21,478 nucleotides of DNA from Multifurca ochricompacta (lineage: Eukaryota > Basidiomycota > Agaricomycetes > Russulales > Russulaceae). Position 1 is the stretch's first letter. Every line of letters starts with the position of its first letter. The stretch is from assembly GCA_022496185.1 (NCBI GenBank), contig WTXG01000459.1, positions 1 through 21,478 on the forward strand, read 5' to 3'. The translations under genes were made by a program, and so were the position numbers. The notes under the pieces were generated by a model that saw only the letters and a list, made by a program, of their open reading frames with translations, was not told the DNA's origin and did not search any database. Shown here in pieces: positions 1 through 8,310 of this stretch.

Positions 1-877
1 TAGATAAGGATATCGGAGTCATGTGGGCCCAAAGATGCGAAAGCGGATGGGCGTAAAGCCTAGCTTCTGATAGGGGATTAAGTAAATGTCCGGTTCATAA
101 AGATAAGAAGATAAGAAAGACAATCATAGACAAACAGTAGGTACACAAGTCCAAACAACAGTCACGGGATGGAAGCAACGCATGTGAGGGGTCCCAGGAG
201 GGAGACGTAATGAGAAAGTGAAGGGTCGGTGGACGAGCGGTGTTACAAACCCCATCTCTGCCAGTCTTTTTCTTCTTACCAATGACGACCCCTCTCTACC
301 TCCTACTCTTCACTACCAGATCACGTCTCCATCGTGGATCCATCACGTGCTTGCTCCCTTCCCCGTGATCGCCTTTGTCCTTGTTTGTGTTACTGTACAT
401 ATGTTTGACTTGCCATTGCTTATCTCCTATCTCTTATCTTTCGAACGGACACTTACTTAATCCCCTATCAGAAGCCAGGCTTACGCCCTCCGCTTTCATA
501 TATTCGGGCCACATGACTCATGTTATCTTATCTTTAGACGCTCATTCGATTACGTATATAAGTCCACTGTAGCTACCTTGTAGACCTCAGACCGACTTAT
601 TGAATACATCGGTGCTTGTCTTTCGGACTTCCCTTTGTCTCTGAAGCTTGTTAGTCTCAGTGCTTCTGGCACTTTCTGCTCACCATCATCTAAGAGTACA
701 GCCTCTTGGACTTTGACTCATCACGTTCAACTCCAAGGGATCTGATTGATCCCTTATCTGAACTCACAAATCGCGCTGTCACACAAGTCGTGTGGAACGT
801 CCCGCACCGGACGTAACAAGCGGGGTCCCGGTTGGGGAGAGTGAAGAAAATAGGGCTACTGGGCCCTGTTCATAACA
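1..877 (-). repeat. 3' LTR of element A, interrupted by a solo LTR
   Basis: On the minus strand the LTR begins TGTTATGAAC at 877 and runs leftwards. Positions 824-877 and 1-240 match the right LTR (about 8249-8310 and 8017-8250) with few substitutions. The piece 241-823 is foreign (solo LTR plus one copy of its target duplication). Position 1 corresponds to 8017 of the right LTR, so about 286 bp are missing beyond the window edge. Differences from the right LTR include several CG/CA and CG/TG pairs. Confidence 0.93.
241..818 (+). mobile_element. Solo LTR of the A/C/D family with 5-bp target duplication
   Basis: A 578-bp LTR starting TGTTACAAAC and ending GGACGTAACA, with no internal region. 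It is flanked by AGCGG at 236-240 and at 819-823, an exact 5-bp target duplication. Removing the insert and one copy restores the sequence seen in A's other LTR near 8250. It aligns along its whole length with the LTR of D (14385-14966) but is clearly diverged. It keeps the TATA box (TATATAA, 555-561), and 34 nt downstream the self-primer AGACCGACTT (589-598), which has lost one base relative to the 11-nt form in A and D. It is a recombination remnant of a full element. Confidence 0.95.
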
Positions 878-891
878 TCACCCTCCCTTCT
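878..891 (-). promoter_or_regulatory. Polypurine tract of element A
   Basis: On the minus strand AGAAGGGAGGGTGA lies directly before the TGTTATG that opens the 3' LTR. The same position in D has AGAAGAGGGGGTGA. This is where plus-strand DNA synthesis would be primed. Confidence 0.85.
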
Positions 892-908
892 GGTTCGAGC
901 TGACCCAG

Positions 909-2102
909 CTAGAAACGCGCACCATCATCATCCTGTACCAGGTCCACATAATCATCCGCCAGATTTCGATCCTCCAGGGTGTAGGTTTCTTCGGCCATGC
1001 ATTGATGTGTACGCAGGAAACCGTATGGGCCGCGCCATCCACACTGGCGACACAGGTCGTACACTGGACAGTCGAGCTCGCGATGTCCCGCATTGTGTCA
1101 TAGACATTTTCCACACCATCCCGAAGGGTTGACAATGGTGGGAGCAACTCCCAGTCGTCGGAAAATGCAGAATCTGCTCCAGTGGAGGTTGCTTTGGCAA
1201 TGACGACACCATTTGCGATTGAGGGGGCAGTTCCAGCTGATGTGGTACTTGCTATCGCATCGCCAGCAAGTTTCTCCCCGGGGATTCTCATGCATCCGCG
1301 GCATCTCGAATCGGTTCGGCAGTAGTTGTGGTGCCGCTCCTAACAATTGTGGGGGAAGGGGTCGGGCATATGTGTCGGTGTACCTCTCTGCAATGGTCTG
1401 ATATGCGTCCCCTTTCTCCAACCTTTTCCGAATCTCCACCAACTCCTGCTCGACTTGGAACATGCCTCTCGTGAGCCTTGTCATCTGCTTCGCATATTCC
1501 TTGTACTGGGTGTTGAGCGTGGTGCGAAGTGCGAGGGTCTTCCGCAGTCTCATCACTTTGGCCTTGAGACATGGGAGTCGCATGTCGTTCAGCACCTCAT
1601 CGATTGCAAAGGCTCGAGGGTTGTCAGCTGCAAGATGTCCCAGCTGTTCATCGCTCATCGTGTGGTGAAGACGACCTGTGTATCGCTCTTCCAAGTAAAC
1701 CGGGGCCCCATATACAGGCCCATCCTTCTTCATGCAGCTGGCGACATCCATCCCTCCATTGGTGTAGAATATGTACTTAGCTATTTCTTTTGTTCCATCA
1801 GCCATTGTGATTTCGAGTGGGAAGTACATGGAGGAGTTTGGATTGTTGGCGAAGAATGGGAACTCGGGTACTTCGTCGTCTTGCTCCATGTCAAGGAGGT
1901 CATTTGGATGGGGTTCTTTGGAGTGGGTGAAGTCGTCATTCGGATTGGGTGACTGGTTCTTAACACGCTCTTCAGCAGCTTCGTAGTCGATTGGAGAGGA
2001 AGGACGAGTGGAGGGGTGAGCGGAAGGGAAAGCTTCCACGACCACCGTAGTGGCAGCGAAGGCGTCAATAGCAGCGGAGGCAGCAATGAAGGAAGAAGAC
2101 AT
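909..2102 (-). pseudogene. ORF3 of element A: coiled-coil, multi-zinc-knuckle protein (one in-frame TGA)
   Basis: An extra gene between pol and the 3' LTR. The frame is open for 398 codons from ATG at 2102 to TAG at 909-911, broken only by TGA at 1098-1100 where D has CGA. Residues 1-50 are Ala/Ser/Pro rich. About 50-90 is acidic and Pro/Asn rich, and about 90-170 is a compact region I do not recognise, with PLEITMADG and VYLEERYTG. About 175-230 is a charged helical stretch likely to form a coiled coil. The C-terminus has two perfect CX2CX4HX4C knuckles (C279-C292, C299-C312), a CX2CX6HX4C cluster (C330-C345) and a last CX2CX11HXC cluster (C351-C368). No signal peptide or membrane segment is visible, so it does not look like an envelope protein. 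RNA or DNA binding is inferred from the knuckles. It starts 72 nt after the pol stop, with no ATG between. C and D have the same gene. Confidence 0.85.
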
Positions 2103-2174
2103 GTTGGTTTGTGGTTAGGATGTTGCTGGTAAGGCTTTGTTCTGGGGAAAAAGCGTCAGGGGTTTGCTCTCCTT

Positions 2175-5100
2175 TTAACTGTTTCTGGGCGCCTGAGGAT
2201 GTCGTAAGTGAAACTCTGTGATCAAGTCTGGGGCAAAGATATTCCCGGCTGGTTCCCACGAATTGTCAGAGTCTGGGAATCCCTTCCACTTGATCAGGTA
2301 ATGTAGTTTGCGCCCTCGGCCTCGATAAGCGGAGTTCAAAATCCGCTCCACTTCCCACTCTGCTTCTCCATCGACTAGTTCCGGTGGCGGTCTTGGAAAG
2401 TTTTCCCCATGAATGGATGTTTCTTTGTATGGTGTCAGAAGCTTCGCATGGAAGATGGGGTGGATCTTCCATGTAGGGGGAAGTTCGAGTTCATATGACA
2501 CATCCGATAGTTTCCTTGTGATTCAGAAGGGTCCGTGACGTCGGGGTGCCAACTTAGCCGTGGGGTGCGTCGTTTGGATGTGCTTCCCTTCCAGCCAAAC
2601 CTGTTCATTGGCTTGATAAGGTGTGAAGTTCGAGGGTTTATCCGATAAGGTTCGCTGTGCCTTCAACAGGTTTTCATTGGCCGATTTCCGGATCTCATCC
2701 CATTGGCCAAGCCGTTGTGCGGTTGTGGGGACATTGGTTGGTTTATCGGTCCATGTGGTACGTGGTACCCAGCCCATGATGAGGGAGAATGGGGGGTTCT
2801 CGTCATGCCGTTAGGCCAGGAGTTATGTGCGAACTCCGCTGTTGCCAGCCAGTCCGCCCAGTCGTCCTGTCGTCCATTGCACCAGAACCGAAGGTACTGT
2901 TCTAACCATTGATTGGTGCGTTCCGACTGTCCATCTGTTTGGGGGTGGTAGGCTGTCGAGATGTTTTGCTGTATGTCCAGAACCTTGCATAATGCTCTGG
3001 CAAATGTCGAAGTGAAGCGTGGGTCTTGGTCAGAGATGATCTTTTCTGGGAGGCCATAGTGTCAATAAACGTGGTCAAGATAGAGCTTGGCCACTCCCTC
3101 TGCTGTGATGGACTCCTTGCAGGGTATGAAAAGCGCTGCTTTGGAGTAGTTGTGGTCAGTGATAGTCAAAATGGAGTCAAAGCCTCTAGAGTTGGGTAGT
3201 TTGACTATGAAATCCATGGCGATCGTTTGGAATGGCAAGGACGCAGTAGGGGTAATGGGAGACATTGCTGGGGGTGCGGGTGTGTATTCACTTTGTTAGC
3301 CTGGCAGTCTGCGCACCCTTTCACGTAGTCTTCAACATCCTTTTTCATGTTGGGCCACCAGTAATCACGTTTGGCGAGGGCATAAGTATTGGCAATGCCT
3401 GGGTGACCAGCAGAAGGGAGGTCGTGGTGAAAATGGATCACCCCCTCTTAATGTTGTCGCCACCGGTGACAACGAGTCGTTCTCCATCCTTCCACCAAAG
3501 ACCGTTAACCTCTTTCAGGTTGTGGGCATCAGCCCACGTGCGGCAAAGTTCTGGGTTCATATTTTGTGAGACTTGTGCCCACAGGTCCATGTCATGGAGG
3601 CTGACTACGGCTGTCTTTGCGAACACCTCTTCGGGGAGGACAGTTATGTGGTCATTGTCGTCTTCCCCTGTATGCATGTCTGGCCTTCGTGATAGTGCAT
3701 CTGCTCCGCATTCTGACTTCCTGCAATGTGCTTCAGGATAAAGTCATATTCCTCAAGCTCAAGGACCTCTCGTGCTACGCGTCGGCTGATCTTGTGGGGC
3801 TCCTTCCAGTACAACAAGTTGGAATGATCAGTGTAGATGATGGTTTTGTGAGGGTTTCCTGCAAGGTACGGTCGCCAATGTCGTAGTGCCTTGACTATGG
3901 CTAGGAGTTCCCTATCCCAAATGTCGTAATTTTGTTCCGCGGATGAAAAGGTTTCCGAGTAGTATGCCACTGGGTGTGGTACTTGTGAATTGTCCCTTTG
4001 ATACAATACTGCTCCATTCGTGAAATGGGAGGCGTCTACTTCTAGCTCAAAGGGGCGACTCAGGTCAGGTTGAATGAGTACTGGTTCTGAGCCGACCAGG
4101 TCTCTAATCCGTTCGAATGCTCGTTGTTGTTCGATATTCCAGTGCCATGGCACATCCTTCTTTAGGAGGTCATTGAGGGGTCATGCTATGCCCGAAAACC
4201 CTTTAACGAAACGCCGGTAGAAGTTACAGAACCCAATAAAGGATCGGACATCCTTTACGCAAGTCGGCATCGGCCATTCCCGAATTCCTTGTACCTTGAC
4301 AGGGTCCATACGCACTTGTCCTCCCTCCAGGATCACTCCCAAGTACTCAACACTCTGTTGTTCGAAGGAGCATTTTGCGGGCTTGAGGTATAAATCGTGT
4401 TCATGCAGTATGTCAAGCACCTGGTGTTGTCACAGTTAGGTGCGGCACTGTGTCGGATGTCGAGCAGGAGCTAGTCTCTCAAGTCAAGATGTATCAAGTT
4501 CAAGTCAAGACCCCAAGCCTTTGGAGTCAAGTTGGTTCAGGCCCACAACAGAGTCGATAGGGCATGCGCGAGAGTCGAAGTCGACGGCAGAGACACTCAG
4601 TCCTGCAACAAGTTTCAAGAGGGTTGAAGGCTCTCCAAGTCGCGTCTTGGAGAGTTCAAGTGGGGTTCTTACAGAGAAAGTTCAGGTGAAGTCAAAGCAC
4701 CTGGGATTGGGCACAAGAGAACAGACTTAGGTCTGTCTCTCTACTTTACTGTACTTTAAATACAGGTGGGTTTAGCTATGTCATAGTGGGTAGAAGGTTC
4801 TAGTACTATGATGTATGCTCTAGTGGTTGCACAGTAGAACTAGCTAGAACCAAGGAGATGGAGGAGGGGTTGAGCCCTCAGTAAGCAACAGTAAAGTAGT
4901 GTGTCAATAAAAGTCCGTTTCTTTGTCAGTCAGTCTCATGTCACCTTGGCCAGTGTAAAATCCGTCACAGGTGTACTCGTTCTCGGTGGTGATTCAGATC
5001 ATTGGCAGTGGCAACCAAGATGTCGTCCATATAGACTACTACTTCGCCGGTGAGGATGAGATCTCGGAAGATGTGATTCATCATGGATTGGAACGTTGCC

Positions 5101-6209
5101 GGTGAATTAGTGAGCCCGAAGAACATAACGTTTGGCTCAAATAATCCTTGGTTCGTTTTGAATGCCGCTTTACACTGGTCACCTTCCCTGATTCTAACAT
5201 TGTTGTAACCCCATCGTACATCCATTTTTGAGAAGAGGGATTTATCCCGCATGGTGTCGATGAGTTCGGAAATGAGAGGCAGGGGATAGGCGTTTTTCAC
5301 CGTATACATGTTAATCTTCCGGTAGTCCTGGACTGGTCGCAGCTTGCCATCCTTCTTTTTGATAAAGAAGAAGGGCGAGGCGTACTGCAACTTGGACGGG
5401 CGAATGTATCCCTTGGCTAAGTGTTCCTCAAGGAATTCCGTAAGTGCCACCTGTTCGGTTTGGGATAATGGGTAGACTTTACAGTCTATAGCGGCTGGCG
5501 TGTCTGGGAGGAAGTCGATGGCGTGGTCCCATGGTTGCTCTGGGGGGAAGCGATGTGATTCCTCTTCGGAGAATACCTTCCAGTGCCGTTGATAGACGCT
5601 TGGTACCACGTCCTGGTAAGTTCTCTCGGCTTGTCCCTGCACAGCCTTCTGGGCCAATTCTGACACTTTGGTGGCGTAACACCGACCAGGATCTTCCCTT
5701 TCTTCCGTCTGTGTAGTTCTGATTACTGGATGCCTGATCGCATAATCGTAACCCAACGACGTGATAATGGTTGGATACGAGTCCTTATCCATGGTCGCAT
5801 CAGCCCAATTAATTTTTGGTTCAAAAGCCGCGAGCCATGGATACCCCAAGATGAGGTCCTCATCGCCTAGATCCGTAATCAGGAAGCGAATGGTTTTTGT
5901 TATTTCTCCAACTTGGACTTTTAGGTCTGTATAATGGGTAATTTTCCCGGCACGATTGGCGGTTCCATCGATATTCCAGATATTCTTCTCCTGGGGAAGT
6001 GCCAGTCTTCCCAGGCCCATTGTTCGTACTAGTCGTGGATGAATGAAATTGTCCGTGGCTCCAGAGTCCACTAAGATGTCTCAGTCGGCCGTCCTCTGTG
6101 TAGTTTCAAAATGTACTGGTATTTTCAATGACTTGAAACAACTAGCATACACAGAGGTAACATGGAGTGCTCGTGCCCAGGCCGATGGGTTTGAGCCTAA
6201 CAAAAATCC
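2175..6209 (-). pseudogene. pol: pol of element A: protease-RT-RNase H-integrase-chromodomain, degraded
   Basis: The polyprotein is read in the -1 frame relative to gag from about 6209 to TAA at 2175-2177. Domains in order: retropepsin with DSGATDNF (about 6068-6045) and LGYPWLAAF; reverse transcriptase with KKDGKLRPVQDYR and the YMDD catalytic motif (5022-5033); RNase H with DASHF and TDHSNLLYW; integrase zinc region and D-D-E core with MDFIVKLP, SDQDPRF and QSERTNQ; and a C-terminal chromodomain (KLHYLIKWKGF, NSWEPAGN). Breaks: in-frame TGA at 6081-6083, 4181-4183, 3062-3064 and 2523-2525; frameshifts near 3705, 3441, 3268 and 2797; and a solo LTR at 4428-4969. The length without the insert is about 1,160 codons, normal for this group. 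It cannot make a full protein. Confidence 0.93.
4428..4969 (+). mobile_element. Solo LTR of a different LTR family inside element A's reverse transcriptase
   Basis: A 542-bp insert that starts TGTCACAG and ends CCGTCACA, flanked by GGTGT at 4423-4427 and 4970-4974. Removing it and one copy rejoins A's RT frame exactly as in D. TG/CA ends, a 5-bp duplication and no coding capacity fit a solo LTR. A TTTAAATA box near 4754 and an AATAAA near 4906 suggest plus orientation. The left part holds repeated TCAAGT hexamers (4479, 4494, 4500, 4527, 4656). It does not resemble the LTRs of A, B or D. Confidence 0.85.
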
Positions 6210-7246
6210 TTTTTCGCGAAAGCTTTTTCTACCAATATAGCGCGCACTTCCTCACTCTCCTTCATCATATTAGCCCATATATCCTGGGCTTTTTCCTCCT
6301 TTGATCTTTTGTCCACGGTGGGCGGGTTGTTCTGAGCGGGGCTCTCTGGTGTAATGGTTGCCGTGGCGGCTCGTGCTCCTCTCTTGGGACAATCTTGAGA
6401 CATATGTCCCAAAGCTCTGCAGCGGAAGCATTGCCCCTCTTTCATCAACATCTGCCGCTCATCGTCTGTGAGTGCTGCCCGGGCTCGGGCTCGATCTGCA
6501 GAGGTATCCATAGCATTTGGATCCCGCTGGGTATGATGGGCAGGTTTTACTCCGAAACCGGTTTTCCACTGGTCTCGGGTCTTTCCCTTCTTGGTGTCGA
6601 CTCCAAATCGTGTTTGGAAGTCCAAATAGTCCTGTTGCTGCCGTCGGGCAGCATCAACCCAAGTATCCCAATCGTGGGGATGATGGAACTGTATAATGTT
6701 TTTGACCAAAGGGTTGGGTAGCCCTTGCGAGAAGAGGTCCAGTGTGGCTTCCTCATCTGTGTCGTAGCCGGCTCTATTGGCCAGACTTCTGAACTTGGCG
6801 ACGTATGCATCCAATTCGCCTTTCTCCATTTTGAGGGATTTCAACTCCCGGGCTGCCTTCTGCTTGGCTTGCCCGTCTGTGAAGGCATCTTTGAACCTTT
6901 CAGCGATGGTCTCCCAAAGGCCTTCGCTTGTGGTACGACGCCCGCTTTCAACCTGCTCGTTTAGCCACTCTAACTGCTCCATTGTCCAGTTGTCCACCGC
7001 GTCCCCTCGGATCAACGAAAGGAACAGGTTGGCACGCTGGAACGGGTTAACGATTTGTGGGACATCATGATTGAAGTTTTTGAAGGTCATGAACTCCAAC
7101 ATGAACTTCTTGCTTTGCGAGCGATCTCCCGTGAATGTCTGGGGTAATACTCCCGATAGCCGTCCCGATGGGGGAGGAATGTTTGGTGGAGGTGCTACTG
7201 GGACTGGCGGGGCGGGATCTGGAAGTTGGGCGGCGATGGTAGACAT
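6197..7246 (-). CDS. gag: gag of element A (capsid and nucleocapsid)
   Basis: Open from ATG at 7246 to TAG at 6197-6199, 349 aa. A Pro-rich stretch (about residues 8-30) is followed by a Gag capsid-type region with FKNFNHDVPQI, WTMEQLEWLNEQ, LWETIAERFKDAF, DAYVAKFRSLANRAGYDT and FSQGLPNPLVKNII. Near the C-terminus is one CCHC zinc knuckle, CFRCRALGHMSQDC. Gag forms the virus-like particle and packages the RNA. This ATG is the first one in the predicted transcript. The same frame stays open upstream for another 155 codons without any ATG (separate entry), so a longer Gag is possible. The last codons, GCG AAA AAG GAT TTT TGT TAG, overlap the start of pol in the -1 frame. The reading frame is undamaged. 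Confidence 0.88.
   Translation of the reverse strand: MSTIAAQLPDPAPPVPVAPPPNIPPPSGRLSGVLPQTFTGDRSQSKKFMLEFMTFKNFNHDVPQIVNPFQRANLFLSLIRGDAVDNWTMEQLEWLNEQVESGRRTTSEGLWETIAERFKDAFTDGQAKQKAARELKSLKMEKGELDAYVAKFRSLANRAGYDTDEEATLDLFSQGLPNPLVKNIIQFHHPHDWDTWVDAARRQQQDYLDFQTRFGVDTKKGKTRDQWKTGFGVKPAHHTQRDPNAMDTSADRARARAALTDDERQMLMKEGQCFRCRALGHMSQDCPKRGARAATATITPESPAQNNPPTVDKRSKEEKAQDIWANMMKESEEVRAILVEKAFAKKDFC
6209..6215 (-). promoter_or_regulatory. Probable -1 frameshift site between gag and pol, element A
   Basis: Gag codons GCG AAA AAG GAT TTT TGT TAG end the gag frame. The -1 frame reads on from here without a stop into pol (GFLLGSNPSAWARALHV). The heptamer is G AAA AAG, weaker than the A AAA AAG at the same place in D. 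The frame relation is seen directly; the mechanism is inferred. Confidence 0.6.
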
Positions 7247-7711
7247 GAGTGGGTGGGGTAAGGTGACGGTTTCTGTGGATTGTATTGATATCTGGGGAGT
7301 TGTCAAAGCAGGGGCTCTGAACGTGACAACTGCGGGTGCAACTGGAAACGTAGTCGCTGCTAATGCCGGTGCTTCTTCTTCACTAGGGTCTTCGATGTAC
7401 TCCTCAGGTTCGGAGTCTGTGACAATGGCCGGAGGGTTTTCTCTCCACGGGCCTAGTCCAAATTCGGGTGGGGCAGGTCTGGTCGTGACCCAAGAGTTTC
7501 AACTGTCCGAATATCGGATACAATACCAAACTCTTTTCTTGTCGTCGTACTCTACCGGTTGGTATCTTCCGTCGTGATAGACGTAGTATCCAAACTCGGT
7601 TTCAAAGTCTTTCCAGGCGGCAGAGCCAAGTGCTTGCTGTGAAAGATTATTCTCGTCTCTGCGCTCGATGAGTTCTTCTCGGAAGAGGGTCTGACTGCGG
7701 CTGGAAGCCAC
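7247..7711 (-). other. AUG-less, conserved N-terminal extension in frame with gag, element A
   Basis: Directly upstream of the gag ATG the frame stays open back to just inside the LTR end, apart from one TGA at 7499-7501 (CGA in D). The encoded segment, from GTG at 7711, starts VASSRSQTLF and contains WKDFETEFGYYVYHDGRY. It closely matches D, and many of the base differences fall at third codon positions. There is no ATG on the minus strand between 7962 (predicted RNA start) and the gag ATG at 7246. If translated it needs a non-AUG start; GTG with A at -3 and G at +4 is the candidate shared with D. Confidence 0.65.
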
Positions 7712-7717
7712 TGTGAG

Positions 7718-7728
7718 AGACTCGACTT
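7718..7728 (-). promoter_or_regulatory. Self-primer binding site of element A
   Basis: Two bases (TC) after the 5' LTR the minus strand reads AAGTCGAGTCT, the exact 11-nt complement of AGACTCGACTT at the predicted RNA 5' end inside the LTR (7952-7962). No TGG-starting tRNA-type site is at this place. This is the Tf1/sushi self-priming arrangement. Confidence 0.85.
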
Positions 7729-7730
7729 GA

Positions 7731-8310
7731 TGTTATGTCCGGTGTGGGACGTTCCACACGACTTGTGCGACAGCGTTGATCGAGGGTTTCAGATAAGAGG
7801 TCAACAGGACCTCTTGGAGTTCAGGGGATGAGTCAAAGTCAAAGGGGCTGTTCCCTAGGACGATGGTGAACAGAGAGTGCTGAAAGCACTGAGACGGACG
7901 AGTCAGAGATCGCAAGGGGAAGTCCGAAAGACGAACACCGATGTATTCAATAAGTCGAGTCTAAAGTCTACAGCATAGCTAAGACGGACTTATATACGTA
8001 AATGGATGGGCGTCTATAGATAAGGATATCGGAGTCATGTGGGCCCAAAGATGCGAAAGCGGACGGCGTAAAGCCTAGCTTCTGATAGGGGATTAAGTAA
8101 ATGTCTGGTCGTAAAGATAAGAAGATAAGAAAAGACAATCATAGACAAACAGTAGGTACACAAGTCCAAACAACAGTCACAGGGATGGAAGCAACGCATG
8201 TGAGGGGTCCCAGGAGGGAGACGTAATGAGAAAGTGAAGGGTTGGTGGACAAGCGGGGTCCCGGTTGGGGAGAGTGAAGAAAATAGGGCTACTGGGCCCT
8301 GTTCGTAACA
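7731..8310 (-). repeat. 5' LTR of element A
   Basis: 580 bp. On the minus strand it begins TGTTACGAAC at 8310 and ends GGACATAACA at 7731. It matches the left LTR of A closely, and the LTR of D and the solo LTR 241-818 more distantly. It directly abuts the interrupted protease frame of element B at 8311. The first five flanking bases (GTTAC, 8311-8315) should be the target duplication, with the other copy outside the window. Confidence 0.95.
7952..7996 (-). promoter_or_regulatory. LTR promoter of element A: TATA box and RNA 5' end/self-primer
   Basis: TATATAA on the minus strand (7996-7990) is followed, 34 nt from its first base, by AGACTCGACTT (7962-7952). The same spacing of 34 is kept in D and in the solo LTR. 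The 11-mer doubles as the self-primer, which places the RNA start at or very near 7962. Confidence 0.75.

Larger units (their letters stand above)
1..8310 (-). mobile_element. Element A: Ty3/Gypsy chromovirus with extra ORF3, left end outside window
   Basis: Read on the minus strand: 5' LTR (8310-7731), primer-binding site, gag, pol with protease, reverse transcriptase, RNase H, integrase and chromodomain, then ORF3, polypurine tract and 3' LTR (from 877 leftwards past position 1). By comparison of the LTRs about 286 bp of the 3' LTR lie outside the window. Removing the two nested solo LTRs with their duplications gives an original element of about 7.4-7.5 kb, close to element D. It interrupts element B at 8310/8311 inside B's protease. 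The two LTRs differ by only a few percent over the shared part, so it is fairly young, but its genes carry six in-frame TGA codons and four frameshifts. Confidence 0.93.

Noticed and set aside
1347..1952. Plus-strand open frame of about 200 codons opposite ORF3 of element A
   Set aside because: It is antisense to a conserved protein frame, has no recognisable domain, and its frame is not what is conserved between copies.
909..2102. ORF3 as an envelope gene, suggested by its position
   Set aside because: No signal peptide, membrane helix or fusion-like segment is visible, and the Cys/His clusters are of the zinc-knuckle type.
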